This document shows positions 39,906-49,439 of a stretch of DNA of 64,000 bases, piece after piece. The stretch is from Enterobacteriaceae endosymbiont of Donacia bicoloricornis. Lineage in GTDB: Bacteria > Pseudomonadota > Gammaproteobacteria > Enterobacterales > Enterobacteriaceae. The notes under the pieces are model-generated. The model was not told where the DNA came from. It saw nothing but the letters and a program-made list of their open reading frames with translations, and ran no database searches. The stretch is taken from assembly GCF_012567955.1 (NCBI RefSeq), contig NZ_CP046186.1, positions 239,712-303,711 on the forward strand, written 5' to 3'. The position numbers and the translations under genes are program-made. The stretch's first letter is position 1. Every line of letters begins with the position of its first letter.

Positions 39906-40148
39906 ATGTCAAAAAAAATTTTTTGTGTATATTTTCAATGTAAAATGCAAAAATTAAATTATAAAGTATATCCCGGTAATATAGGAGAAATAATTTATAA
40001 TCATATTTCTAAAAAAGCGTGGATGCAATGGTTAATATATCAAACTAAATTAATTAATGAAAAAAAATTAAATATGACAAAAGAAAAAGATATTTCCTTT
40101 TTAGAACAGGAAATGATAAATTTTTTATTTAAAAATAATAATTTTTAG
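39906..40148 (+). CDS. yggX: YggX, Fe(II)-trafficking / iron-sulfur oxidative-damage protection protein
   Basis: Small protein that protects Fe-S clusters and is proposed to handle labile iron. The N-terminal SKKIFCVYFQCKM holds the conserved Cys, followed by YPGNIGEIIYNHISKKAWMQW and LINEKKLNM, matching E. coli YggX. It is 80 aa against 91: the C-terminal tail after NFLF is missing, which may be normal for reduced genomes. Plausible clients here are HemW and MiaB, both Fe-S proteins. Confidence 0.93.
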   Translation: MSKKIFCVYFQCKMQKLNYKVYPGNIGEIIYNHISKKAWMQWLIYQTKLINEKKLNMTKEKDISFLEQEMINFLFKNNNF

Positions 40149-40168
40149 TTTTATTAAAATAATAATGT

Positions 40169-40242
40169 TGGAGCTAAGCGGGGTCGAACCGCTGACCCTC
40201 TGCGTGCAAAGCAGATGCTCTACCAAACTGAGCTATAGCCCC
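40169..40242 (-). tRNA. tRNA-Ala(TGC)
   Basis: Acceptor GGGGCTA/TAGCTCC (one G:T pair). The anticodon arm CTGCTTTGCACGCAG gives TGC. T-loop GTTCGACCC is standard. It is 11 bp downstream of tRNA-Ile on the same strand, the pair that normally sits in the 16S-23S spacer, but no rRNA gene flanks it here. Confidence 0.96.
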
Positions 40243-40253
40243 ATTAAATTTTA

Positions 40254-40326
40254 TAGGCTTGAGTGGATTTGAACCACCGACCTCACCCTTATCAGGGGTG
40301 TGCTCTAACCTCTGAGCTACAAGCCT
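40254..40326 (-). tRNA. tRNA-Ile(GAT)
   Basis: Acceptor AGGCTTG/CAAGCCT is perfect. The anticodon arm CCCCTGATAAGGG gives GAT. CCA is not encoded. Upstream partner of tRNA-Ala, with its own promoter at 40351-40379. Confidence 0.96.
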
Positions 40327-40350
40327 ATTTACTATCATAAATAGACTTTA

Positions 40351-40379
40351 ATTAATTCATATTTATCAATAAATGTCAA
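40351..40379 (-). promoter_or_regulatory. Sigma-70 promoter of tRNA-Ile/Ala
   Basis: Minus strand perfect TTGACA (40379-40374), 17-bp spacer, ATTAAT (40356-40351, four of six). The predicted start is about 18 bp upstream of tRNA-Ile, so the pair can be expressed without an rRNA promoter. Confidence 0.6.
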
Positions 40380-40469
40380 TAATAATATAATATTTATTTT
40401 AATAAATAAACTTTATTTTTTTAAAAAAAAAAATAATAATGATATTTTTATATTTAGGTTATAAATTTA

Positions 40470-41813
40470 ATGTTTTTTGATAAAAATTTTATTTATTTTT
40501 TTATACAATTTATATTAATTATTATTATATTTTTTTGTTTTAAAAAACAAAAAAAAATTTCTAAAAATTACTTGATAAAAAAAATAAAAGAAAATAGAGA
40601 ATTAGAGATTAAATTGATTAAAAAAACAGAAAAAATTGAATTTTTACAAAAAATAAAAATAAAAAATAAAAATTTAAATAAGATTATATCTAATCAATTT
40701 GAAACTATTTTAAATTTAAAAATAAAAATTAAAGAACTTCAAACAAAACTCAATGATACTATTATTTTTTTTGATAAAAAAGAAAAATTATTAATTAATA
40801 ATAATCATTTTCTAAATATAGAATTTCAAAATTTAGCTAATAAAATTTTTAAAAATAGTGAAAAAAAAATAAACGAATATAGTACTCAAAATATTAAAAA
40901 TATTATTCATCCTTTAAATATACAGTTAGAATCTTTAAAAGAACAGTTACAAAAAAATTTAAATCAAGAATCATTAGAAAGAAATATATTAACTAATGAA
41001 ATTAAAAATTTAAAAAAATTAAATATACATATATCTCAAGAAGCTATTAATCTTACTAATGCTTTAAAAGGTAATAATAAAATTCAAGGTATTTGGGGAG
41101 AATTAATATTAAATAAAATTTTAGAATCTTCTGGTTTAAGAAAAGGATATGAATATGAAACACAAAAAAAAATTAAATTAGAAAATGAAAAAATAATACA
41201 ACCGGATGTAATTATAAATTTACCATATGATAAAAAAGTAATCATAGATTCAAAAATGACTTTAATAGCATATGAACGTTATTTTAATACTAACGATAAA
41301 AACAAAAAAAAAAAAGCATTAAATGAACATATATTAGCTATTCGTACGCACTTACATTTATTAAGTAATAAAGAATATCAATGTCTATTAAAACTAAAAT
41401 TATTAGATTATATTATAATGTTTATTCCCATAGAATCTGCATTTTCTTTAGCAATTAATTTTAAGCCTAATTTATTATATGAAGCTTTAAAATTAAATAT
41501 TATGTTAGTTAGTCCTACAACTTTAATGATTTCTTTAAGGACAATAGAAAATTTATGGCGTTTTGATAAACAAAATAAAAATTCTTTAATTATTGCAAGT
41601 AAAGCTACAAAATTATATGATAAAATCAGATTGTTTGTAGATGACATACATCTTTTGGAAAAAAATATTAATAAACTACAATTAAATTATAATTTAGTGA
41701 TTAAAAAATTATTTAAAGGTAAAGGTAATATAATTTCTCAAGCAGAAAATTTTCGTAATTTAGGTATTAAAGTAATAAATAAAATTAATAAAAATTTTAT
41801 AGAAAAAAAATAA
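40470..41813 (+). CDS. rmuC: RmuC-family protein (DNA recombination/inversion limiting)
   Basis: In E. coli RmuC limits inversion at short repeats; it has a nuclease-like core. It is 447 aa (E. coli 475). An N-terminal membrane anchor (about residues 9-24) is followed by a long Lys/Asn-rich coiled coil. The conserved core includes GIWGELILNKILESSGL, PDVIINLPYDKKVIIDSKMTL-type sequence and MFIPIESAF. The next E. coli neighbours (ubi and tatABC genes) are missing, bringing tatD next to it. Why so reduced a genome keeps it is unclear. Confidence 0.92.
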   Translation: MFFDKNFIYFFIQFILIIIIFFCFKKQKKISKNYLIKKIKENRELEIKLIKKTEKIEFLQKIKIKNKNLNKIISNQFETILNLKIKIKELQTKLNDTIIFFDKKEKLLINNNHFLNIEFQNLANKIFKNSEKKINEYSTQNIKNIIHPLNIQLESLKEQLQKNLNQESLERNILTNEIKNLKKLNIHISQEAINLTNALKGNNKIQGIWGELILNKILESSGLRKGYEYETQKKIKLENEKIIQPDVIINLPYDKKVIIDSKMTLIAYERYFNTNDKNKKKKALNEHILAIRTHLHLLSNKEYQCLLKLKLLDYIIMFIPIESAFSLAINFKPNLLYEALKLNIMLVSPTTLMISLRTIENLWRFDKQNKNSLIIASKATKLYDKIRLFVDDIHLLEKNINKLQLNYNLVIKKLFKGKGNIISQAENFRNLGIKVINKINKNFIEKK

Positions 41814-41848
41814 AATAGTTTTAAAAAAAATATATAAAGAGTATACTT

Positions 41849-42640
41849 ATGTTCGATATAAGTGTTAATTTAACAAATAAACAATTTAAAAAAGATATAA
41901 GTACTGTTATAAATAGAGCTATTAAAAATAAAGTTAATGGAATGTTAATTATTAGTTGTAATCTAAAAGATAGCTTAAATGCTTATAATATAACTAAAAA
42001 ATATAAAAATTATTGTTGGTCTACAGTAGGAATTCATCCTCATTATGCTAATTTATGGGAAAATAATTCTATTAACAAAATAGAAAAATTATTAAAATAT
42101 AAAAATATTGTAGCAATAGGAGAATGTGGATTAGATTTTTATAGAAATTTTTCATCTCAAAAAAAACAATTATTAGCTTTTAATACACAACTTGAATTAG
42201 CTGCATCTTATTCTGTACCTATATATTTACATTGTCGTAATGCTTTTAGTTTTTTTTTTAAAATATTAAAATTTTGGAATTATAAAATTTCTAAAATTAT
42301 AATACATTGTTTTTCTGGTAATAAATATGAATTAGAAAAATGTTTAGATATGAATATGTCAATAGGTTTAAGTGAATTATTTTTTAATAAAAAATATAGA
42401 ATAGGATCTATAAATGATGTTGAATTAATTCCTAAAGAAAAATTATTAATTGGAACTGATTCTCCATTTTTATTATTTAAAGAAATGTATTTTAAAATAT
42501 ATAAAAAATTTAAAGGGAGAAATGAACCTTCATTATTACCTAATCTTTTAAAAAAAATTGTATCTTTAAGAGAAGAAACATATTCAATTTTAGATATTCA
42601 AACAGAAAAAAATGCTTTTAATATTTTTAATTTAAATTAA
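41849..42640 (+). CDS. tatD: TatD-family metal-dependent DNase
   Basis: TIM-barrel nuclease; the E. coli enzyme is a 3'-5' exonuclease linked to repair of oxidised DNA. It is 263 aa (E. coli 260). The N-terminus FDISVNLTNKQFKKD aligns with TatD itself rather than YcfH or YjjV. Metal-site motifs are GECGLDFYRN, YLHCRNA, IIHCFSGN and GTDSPFLL. The tatABC transport genes are not adjacent, so it serves independently of Tat. Confidence 0.94.
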   Translation: MFDISVNLTNKQFKKDISTVINRAIKNKVNGMLIISCNLKDSLNAYNITKKYKNYCWSTVGIHPHYANLWENNSINKIEKLLKYKNIVAIGECGLDFYRNFSSQKKQLLAFNTQLELAASYSVPIYLHCRNAFSFFFKILKFWNYKISKIIIHCFSGNKYELEKCLDMNMSIGLSELFFNKKYRIGSINDVELIPKEKLLIGTDSPFLLFKEMYFKIYKKFKGRNEPSLLPNLLKKIVSLREETYSILDIQTEKNAFNIFNLN

Positions 42641-42743
42641 ATATAAATATTTTAAATTTTAATTTTTATAGATTTAAATTTATTTAATAGTGAATAATAA
42701 TATTAATTTTTAAATTTAAAATTTTATTCAAGAGAAAACAATA

Positions 42744-44144
42744 ATGTATTTAACTTCTAATATATCTCAATTAATGACTGAAAAAATAAAAATTAATAGT
42801 AAAGTATTTATAGGTGGTTGGGTTCGTAATAAAAGACATTCTAAATTAGGTATTTCTTTTATTAATTTATATGATGGTTCATGTATTAATGATATACAAA
42901 TTATTGCAAATAATAAATTAAATAATTATAAAAAAGAAATTTTAAATATTACTAGTGGATGTTCTTTAACAGTAAAAGGAATATTGAAATATTCTCCTAA
43001 AAATTTACAAAAATATGAAATACATGCATTAAAAATAAAAGTTATAGGTTGGGTTTATAATCCTGGAAAATATCCTATTTCTCCTAAAAAACATAGTTTA
43101 AAATATTTAAGAGAAGTATCTCATCTAAGATCTAGAACAAAAATAATCAGTTGTATTACAAGAATAAAACATAACATAGCTTTGTATATACATAATTTTT
43201 TAAATAAAAAAAATTTTTTTTGGGTAAATACTCCTTTAATTACCACATTAGATACTGAAGGTTCGGGAAAAATGTTTAGAGTATCTACTCTAGACTTATC
43301 TAATATTAAATATAAAAAAAATAAAAATATTTTTAAAAAAGATTTTTTTGGGAAAGAAGCATTTTTAACTGTTTCAGGACAATTAAATTTAGAAACATAT
43401 GCTTGTTCTATGTCTAAAGTTTATACATTTGGTCCTACTTTTAGAGCTGAAAATTCAAATACTAAACGTCATTTAGCCGAATTTTGGATGCTAGAAATAG
43501 AAATAGCATTTTCTAATTTAGAATATATTATTAATTTTATAGAAAAAATGTTAAAAAGTATTTTTAAATACTTTTTAAATTTTCATGAAAGTGAAATTTC
43601 TTTTTTATCTCAACGAGAAGATAATAATTTATTTAATAAAATAAATAAAATATTATTAAATAAATTTAATATTATTGAATATAATGAAGTAATAAATATA
43701 CTTACAAAATGTAAAGAAAATTTTTCTCATTTAATTACCTGGGGGGAAGATCTTTTAATAGAACATGAAAAATATTTAACAAATAAATATTTTAAGAATA
43801 TAGTAATAATATATAATTATCCTAAAAATATTAAAGCATTTTATATGTATTTAAATAATGATAAAAAAACTGTAGCATCTATAGATGTTTTATTTCCTGA
43901 TATTGGAGAAATTATAGGAGGTTCTCAACGTGAAAGTAGAATAAATATTCTAGATGAAAGATTAGAAGAATTAAAACTTAATAAAAATAATTATTGGTGG
44001 TATCGTGATTTAAGAAAATATGGCACTATACCTCATTCTGGATTTGGTTTAGGTTTTGAAAGACTGATATCGTATATTACTGGAATATATAATATTAGAG
44101 ATATAATACCTTTTCCAAGAACTCCTTATAATGCAAAATTTTAA
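42744..44144 (+). CDS. asnS: Asparaginyl-tRNA synthetase
   Basis: Class IIb aminoacyl-tRNA synthetase. It is 466 aa, the E. coli length. The N-terminal OB-fold anticodon domain (FIGGWVRNKRHSK) precedes motif 2 (TFGPTFRAENSNTKRHLAEFWM region) and motif 3 (GFGLGFERLISYITG). It lies 38 bp before the porin gene; asnS and ompF are also neighbours in E. coli. Its presence means Asn-tRNA does not depend on an amidotransferase route. Confidence 0.97.
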   Translation: MYLTSNISQLMTEKIKINSKVFIGGWVRNKRHSKLGISFINLYDGSCINDIQIIANNKLNNYKKEILNITSGCSLTVKGILKYSPKNLQKYEIHALKIKVIGWVYNPGKYPISPKKHSLKYLREVSHLRSRTKIISCITRIKHNIALYIHNFLNKKNFFWVNTPLITTLDTEGSGKMFRVSTLDLSNIKYKKNKNIFKKDFFGKEAFLTVSGQLNLETYACSMSKVYTFGPTFRAENSNTKRHLAEFWMLEIEIAFSNLEYIINFIEKMLKSIFKYFLNFHESEISFLSQREDNNLFNKINKILLNKFNIIEYNEVINILTKCKENFSHLITWGEDLLIEHEKYLTNKYFKNIVIIYNYPKNIKAFYMYLNNDKKTVASIDVLFPDIGEIIGGSQRESRINILDERLEELKLNKNNYWWYRDLRKYGTIPHSGFGLGFERLISYITGIYNIRDIIPFPRTPYNAKF

Positions 44145-44182
44145 AAAATTTATAAAAATTTTTATTATTAATAAGGATAAAA

Positions 44183-45391
44183 ATGATGAAATGTAATATA
44201 TTAAAAATTTTAATATCTTTTTTATTAACAATTAGTAGTATTACTACTGTTAATGCAAGTGAAATTTATAATAAAAATGGACAAAAAATAGATTTATATG
44301 GATTTTTAGATATTAAAAAAGCTTCTTCTAATAAAGATAGAGAAGATATACCAAAAAAATATGAAAATATTATCTCAAATATGATTCTGGGTTTTAAAAG
44401 TAACACAAATATTTTTAATAATATTGATGGTTATGCACAATTTGAATATAGCTTACCAATAAATCAAACTGAAATGGATAAAAACATTTTTCCCTCAATA
44501 CGGTTAGGATTTATAGGTTTTAACTTTAATAATGGAAATAGTTCTATTGATTTTGGAAGGAATTATGGAATTTTGTATGATACAACTTCTTTAATTAAAA
44601 AAGAATCTTTTTTTATAAGTGACTTAATGTATAATTACAATGATAAGTTTATGTTTGGAAGAGCAAATAATCTTCTAACATATAGAAATAAAAATTTTTT
44701 TGGTCTAATTAAAGGATTAGATATTGCTTTACAATATAAAAGTCCTTTATTGTATACTGAAAATGATGTTTTTCATAATGAAAATGATAATAAAAACCGT
44801 AATATTTTTATAGAGAAGGAAAAAAATAAGAAAGGATGGGGAGCATCATTTAAATATAAAATAGGAGATTCTGGAGTTAGTATTACTGGATCTTATTTTA
44901 ACTCTTCCAAAATAATTGATAAAAATGATGAATTAAAAAAAATTTTTTTCATAAAAAATAATAATAAAAATGATGATATAAGTGCTTTTTCAATTGGTGC
45001 TAAATATGAAAAAAATAATATTTATTTAGCTACTGTTTTTAGTAAAGCAAAAAATTCATTAACATATTTAGATAGAAATAATTATTATTTTGCTAACAAA
45101 ATGACAAATTTAGAAATTATTGGACAATATAAATTTAATAATAATTTAAAAGCTACTATTTCATATATTCAGTCAGAAGGAAGTAATATTCCTGCTGGAT
45201 ATCATTATGATGGAGGAAATATAAATTTTCTAAAATATGTAACAATTAATACAATTTATAAATTTAATAAAAATTTATCCGCTTATTTTGATTACCGTAT
45301 TAATTTATTAAATAAAAATAATAGATATATAAAATCAAATCATATTTTTACAAATAATCTTTTTGGTGTTGGTTTAATTTATCATTTTTAA
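44183..45391 (+). CDS. ompF: General porin, OmpF/OmpC type
   Basis: Outer-membrane trimeric diffusion pore. A signal peptide (MMKCNILKILISFLLTIS...) ends at about Ala25 (TVNA-SEIYN). The mature start SEIYNKNGQKIDLYGFLDI and the L3-region SIDFGRNYGILYD match enterobacterial OmpF, and the C-terminus ends in aromatic YHF, the BAM recognition signal. It is 402 aa (E. coli 362), longer through Asn/Lys-rich extracellular loops. BamA at the window start would assemble it. OmpF versus OmpC cannot be distinguished firmly; the neighbour asnS favours OmpF. A hairpin follows. Confidence 0.9.
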   Translation: MMKCNILKILISFLLTISSITTVNASEIYNKNGQKIDLYGFLDIKKASSNKDREDIPKKYENIISNMILGFKSNTNIFNNIDGYAQFEYSLPINQTEMDKNIFPSIRLGFIGFNFNNGNSSIDFGRNYGILYDTTSLIKKESFFISDLMYNYNDKFMFGRANNLLTYRNKNFFGLIKGLDIALQYKSPLLYTENDVFHNENDNKNRNIFIEKEKNKKGWGASFKYKIGDSGVSITGSYFNSSKIIDKNDELKKIFFIKNNNKNDDISAFSIGAKYEKNNIYLATVFSKAKNSLTYLDRNNYYFANKMTNLEIIGQYKFNNNLKATISYIQSEGSNIPAGYHYDGGNINFLKYVTINTIYKFNKNLSAYFDYRINLLNKNNRYIKSNHIFTNNLFGVGLIYHF

Positions 45392-45420
45392 AAAATGATA
45401 AAATAAAATATTTATTAATT

Positions 45421-45479
45421 ACTAGCTATTTCTTAAATTTAATAATTTTATTAAAAAATAAATTTTAGAAGTAGTTAGT
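45421..45479. terminator. Hairpin between convergent porin and gloC genes, candidate terminator
   Basis: Arms ACTAGCTATTTCTTAAATT (45421-45439) and AATTTTAGAAGTAGTTAGT (45461-45479) pair over 19 positions with two G:U pairs and one mismatch. The right arm overlaps the gloC stop codon. It sits 29 bp past the porin stop. Function as terminator is inferred from position. Confidence 0.45.
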
Positions 45480-46112
45480 TTTATAATTTTTTAACCAAGG
45501 ATTATTCATTAATTCATAATAAATATATGTTTTTTCTCCATGTCCTGGAAGGATTAATGTATCCATTCCTAATGATAGGATTTTTTGTTTTATAGAATTA
45601 ATTAAAATATTAAAATTACTTTTTGGTAAATCTGTTCGACCTATACTATTTTTTAAAATAGTATCTCCTGATACTAAAATATTATTTAATTTATTGAAAA
45701 AAATAACATGTCCTGGGGTATGCCCTGGACAATGATATGTTTGGAAAATGATTTTTCCTATATAAATTTTTTGATAATTTTTTAGCCATATATTTTTTTT
45801 AAAAATACAAGATGGAAGTTGAAAAAGTTTATTCTGTAATTTTAGATTTTTTATCCAAAAAATATCTTTTTTATGTGGGCCTAATATAGGTATATTTAAA
45901 ATTTCTGATAAAACATAAGCCGCCCCAATATGATCTAAATGACAATGAGTTATTAAAATTTTAACTATATTTAGTTTATATTTATTCAAAATTTTTAAAA
46001 TTTTTAAATATTCTCCTCCTGGGTCAATAAGAGCTGCGCTTAATGTTTTTTTACACCATATTATATAACAATTTTGATTAAAATTTGTAACTGGGATAAC
46101 TAAATAATTCAT
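45465..46112 (-). CDS. gloC: GloC/YcbL, type II glyoxalase-like metallo-hydrolase
   Basis: Metallo-beta-lactamase-fold hydrolase; E. coli YcbL (GloC) hydrolyses S-lactoylglutathione. It is 215 aa, exactly the E. coli length. The metal motif THCHLDHIG has His56, His58, Asp60 and His61; further ligands are in CPGHTPGH, VSGDTIL and ILPGHGEKT. The compact C-terminus separates it from GloB. The ycbL-ompF-asnS neighbourhood is as in E. coli, with aspC missing. Confidence 0.93.
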   Translation of the reverse strand: MNYLVIPVTNFNQNCYIIWCKKTLSAALIDPGGEYLKILKILNKYKLNIVKILITHCHLDHIGAAYVLSEILNIPILGPHKKDIFWIKNLKLQNKLFQLPSCIFKKNIWLKNYQKIYIGKIIFQTYHCPGHTPGHVIFFNKLNNILVSGDTILKNSIGRTDLPKSNFNILINSIKQKILSLGMDTLILPGHGEKTYIYYELMNNPWLKNYKTNYF

Positions 46113-46190
46113 AATTATTACAATTAATTTACTTACTTTAATTTTTTTTAAAATTATTCTTAATATATTAATTAAAATTAATAATATTAA

Positions 46191-47849
46191 TTACTCATAT
46201 TTTTTAGCAGCTTTAAAAGCTTCTGTCATTATATTAGAAAAATTATTTTTTTTATTTTTTTTAAAAATTTTACTTTCTATATTTTTTAAATCAATAATTA
46301 TATTAACAATTCTAGTTTTACGATCAACGTTATTTATTTTTCCTTCTATATTTTGACCTACTTTAAAATATTTTATAATATTTTCAATTTTACTATTTTT
46401 ATATTCAGATAATTTAACATTACCTAATATTTCATCATTAAATTTTAATTTAATATTTTTATTATCTATGTTAGATATAATTCCTTTTACTGTTTTATTT
46501 TTTTTTTGTTCTATTAAATATTTATTTAAAGGATCTTCCTGTAATTGTTTAATTCCTAAAGAAATTCTTTCTCTTTCTGAATCTACTTGTAAAACTATAG
46601 TTGTAATACTATTACCTTTTTTATATTTATGAACTTCATCTTCACCATTATTTATCCATGATAAATCGGATAAATGAACTAATCCATCTATACCACCATT
46701 TAATCCAATAAAAATACCAAAATCTGTTATTGACTTTATTTTTCCTTTTACATGATCTCCTTTTTGATAATTTTTAGAAAATTCTAACCAAGGATTATTT
46801 GTACATTGTTTAATTCCTAAAGAAATTCTTCTTCTTTCTTCATCAATATCTAATACCATAACTTCAATTTTATCATTAACATTTACTATTTTAGTAGGAT
46901 GTATATTTTTATTTGTCCAATCCATTTCTGATATATGAACTAATCCTTCTACTCCTTCTTCAATTTCTACAAAACAGCCATAATCTGTTAAATTTGTAAC
47001 ACGTCCTAATAATTTACTATTCTCAGGATAACGTTTAGAAATAGACTTCCATGGATCTTCTCCTAATTGTTTTAATCCTAACGAAACACGAGTTTTATCT
47101 TTGTCAAATTTTAATATTTTAATTTTAATTTCATCACCAATATTAACAATTTCACTTGGATGTTTTACTCTTTTCCATGCCATATCTGTAATATGTAATA
47201 ATCCATCAATTCCTCCTAAATCAACAAATGCTCCATAATCAGTAAGATTTTTTACTAAACCTTTAATTTCCATACCTTCATATATAGTATTTAATAAATG
47301 ATTTCTTTCTGCACTATTTTCTAATTCTATTACTGCTTTTCTAGAGACAACTACATTATTTCTTTTTTGATCTAATTTAATAACTTTAAAATCTAATTCT
47401 TTACCTTCTAAATGAGAAGTATCTCTAATTGGTCTAATATCTACTAAAGAACCAGGTAAAAAAGCCCTGATGCTGTTAAGTTCAACAGTGAAACCTCCTT
47501 TTACCTTACCAGTAATTATCCCTTTTATGTTACTATTATCTATATTAGCTTTTTCTAAAATTAACCAAGATTCATGTCTTTTAGCTTTCTCTCTAGATAA
47601 AATAGTTTCACCAAAACCATCTTCTATTAAATCTAGTGATACATCTACAATATCTCCTACTTTTACTTCTAACTCTCCTTGGGAGTTTTTAAATTGTGAA
47701 ATAGGAATACAAGATTCTGATTTTAATCCAGCATCTACTAAAACAATATCTTTTTCAATAGAAACAATAGTTCCAGAAATTATTGATCCTAAATTAATAA
47801 TTTTATTTTTTAATGATTTCTCAAATAACTCTGCAAAACACTCATTCAT
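46191..47849 (-). CDS. rpsA: 30S ribosomal protein S1
   Basis: Binds mRNA leaders and melts structure for initiation. It is 552 aa (E. coli 557) with six S1 OB-fold repeats: repeats 1-2 bind the ribosome (through S2, also in this window) and 3-6 bind RNA. Repeats 1-5 are well conserved ([56 protein letters not shown]); the sixth is strongly diverged. No Shine-Dalgarno sequence precedes the ATG, and two hairpins lie upstream (47885-47902, 47919-47939). E. coli has cmk just upstream; it is missing here. Confidence 0.97.
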   Translation of the reverse strand: MNECFAELFEKSLKNKIINLGSIISGTIVSIEKDIVLVDAGLKSESCIPISQFKNSQGELEVKVGDIVDVSLDLIEDGFGETILSREKAKRHESWLILEKANIDNSNIKGIITGKVKGGFTVELNSIRAFLPGSLVDIRPIRDTSHLEGKELDFKVIKLDQKRNNVVVSRKAVIELENSAERNHLLNTIYEGMEIKGLVKNLTDYGAFVDLGGIDGLLHITDMAWKRVKHPSEIVNIGDEIKIKILKFDKDKTRVSLGLKQLGEDPWKSISKRYPENSKLLGRVTNLTDYGCFVEIEEGVEGLVHISEMDWTNKNIHPTKIVNVNDKIEVMVLDIDEERRRISLGIKQCTNNPWLEFSKNYQKGDHVKGKIKSITDFGIFIGLNGGIDGLVHLSDLSWINNGEDEVHKYKKGNSITTIVLQVDSERERISLGIKQLQEDPLNKYLIEQKKNKTVKGIISNIDNKNIKLKFNDEILGNVKLSEYKNSKIENIIKYFKVGQNIEGKINNVDRKTRIVNIIIDLKNIESKIFKKNKKNNFSNIMTEAFKAAKKYE

Positions 47850-47884
47850 ATTAGTAACTTTTAAATGTTTTATAATAAATATCC

Positions 47885-47939
47885 ACTTAAATCATATTAA
47901 GTCTTATTTTTTAAAAAACTCATATGTTCCTTTTATGAG
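47885..47939 (-). promoter_or_regulatory. Candidate structured rpsA leader (two hairpins, no Shine-Dalgarno)
   Basis: Hairpin ACTTAA/TTAAGT with a 6-base loop (47885-47902) and hairpin CTCATA/TATGAG with a 9-base loop (47919-47939) lie 36-90 bp upstream of the rpsA ATG in A/U-rich DNA. Gammaproteobacterial rpsA leaders are known to fold into successive hairpins without a Shine-Dalgarno site and to be autoregulated by S1. Resemblance is by eye. Confidence 0.4.
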
Positions 47940-48105
47940 AGATAATTAAATATAATTTAATACTATAAATTTTATATAAATAGTATTTATATATATAAAG
48001 TTAACATTAAAAATTTTTTTCTGCAACTGTATATCTTTATATACATATACTTTTTTTAAATTATTAAATTTATAAATTTTAATTATTTAATTACATATTT
48101 ATAAT

Positions 48106-49398
48106 TTAATTATAAAAACTTATTTTTTTAAATTCTTTAAAAAAATTTGGATATGTTTTACTAGTACAACCAGGATTAATAATTTTTACTGAATTATTAG
48201 ATAATGATAATAGTGCAAAACACATAGCAATACGATGGTCATTATATGTTTCAATTATAACTTTATTAATATATTTAGGAGGAAAAATAGTAATATAGTC
48301 ATTACCTGTAATAATTTTTGCACCAGTTTTTTTTAATTCAGTAGACATTGCTTGTAAACGATCCGTTTCTTTAACTTTCCAATTATATATGTTTTTTATA
48401 GTAGTAGTTCCTTTGGCAAATAAACTAGTAACAGCTAGAGTCATAGCTACATCTGGAATATCATTTAAATCCATATTTATGGACTTTAGAGTATTTTTTG
48501 TACAACTAATATAATTTTTTCCATAATTTATTATTGCTCCCATTTTTTTTAAAATATTAATATATCTAATATCTCCTTGAATACTGTTTTTATTTAGATT
48601 TTCTAATCTTACTGTTCCTCCTTTAATAGCTGCAGCAGATAAAAAATATGAAGCAGAAGAAGCATCACCTTCTATAATATATTCTCCAGGAGAAATATAA
48701 TTTTGTTGTCCATAAATTTTAAATTGTTTATAATTATTATTTTTTACATGTATACCAAAAATTTTCATTAATTTAATAGTTATATCAATATATGGTTTAG
48801 ATACTAAATTATTATATATATTAATTATTGTATCTCCTTTTATTAAGGGACTAATAATTAGTAATGATGTTAAAAATTGACTAGAAATAGAACCATTTAT
48901 TTTAATAACTTTATTACCTTTAAATCCACCTTTTATATGTATTGGAGGAAAATTTTTTTTTTCTAAATATTCAATAACAGCTCCACCTTTTATTAAAGAA
49001 TCTACAAGATGTTTTATAGGTCTTTCTTTCATTCTTGGTTCACCTGTTAAAATAACATCACATTTATTATTTAATGATAATAAAGCTGTTAATGGTCTAA
49101 TTACAGTTCCTGCATTTCCAAGAAATAATTTTAGATTTTTTTGAGGTTTAAAAATTCCATTATTTCCCATAATTAAACATTCTTTTTTATTAGTAGATAA
49201 AAAAAAGTTAATACCTAAATTTTTTAATGCATTTAACATATGATTAATATCATCACTATTAAGTAAATTAATTAATTTAGTAGTACCCTTAGCTAGGGCT
49301 GATAGTAATAATACTCTATTAGAAATACTTTTAGAACCAGGTAAAAATATAGAACCTTGAACTTTATTAATAGGTTGAAGTGTTAAAATATTTTTCAT
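48106..49398 (-). CDS. aroA: 3-phosphoshikimate 1-carboxyvinyltransferase (EPSP synthase)
   Basis: Joins shikimate 3-phosphate with PEP, the sixth step to chorismate. It is 430 aa (E. coli 427). The class I signatures LPGSKSISNRVLLLSALAKG, LGNAGTVIRPLTALL (with the conserved Gly) and GEPRMKERPI are clear; the second domain carries DIPDVAMTLAV and KVKETDRLQAMSTEL-type sequence. It follows serC by 41 bp (the E. coli serC-aroA operon). AroE is at 20 kb. Confidence 0.97.
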   Translation of the reverse strand: MKNILTLQPINKVQGSIFLPGSKSISNRVLLLSALAKGTTKLINLLNSDDINHMLNALKNLGINFFLSTNKKECLIMGNNGIFKPQKNLKLFLGNAGTVIRPLTALLSLNNKCDVILTGEPRMKERPIKHLVDSLIKGGAVIEYLEKKNFPPIHIKGGFKGNKVIKINGSISSQFLTSLLIISPLIKGDTIINIYNNLVSKPYIDITIKLMKIFGIHVKNNNYKQFKIYGQQNYISPGEYIIEGDASSASYFLSAAAIKGGTVRLENLNKNSIQGDIRYINILKKMGAIINYGKNYISCTKNTLKSINMDLNDIPDVAMTLAVTSLFAKGTTTIKNIYNWKVKETDRLQAMSTELKKTGAKIITGNDYITIFPPKYINKVIIETYNDHRIAMCFALLSLSNNSVKIINPGCTSKTYPNFFKEFKKISFYN

Positions 49399-49439
49399 AT
49401 TGTTAATAATCTAATTAAATTTTAAAATAATCATATCAT

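Noticed and set aside
41408-41647. A 79-codon minus-strand frame inside rmuC
   Set aside because: Antisense shadow of the conserved RmuC core; no start signal or family match.
47470-47949. A 159-codon plus-strand frame opposite rpsA
   Set aside because: Lies antisense to the well-conserved S1 repeats; a composition-driven open frame.
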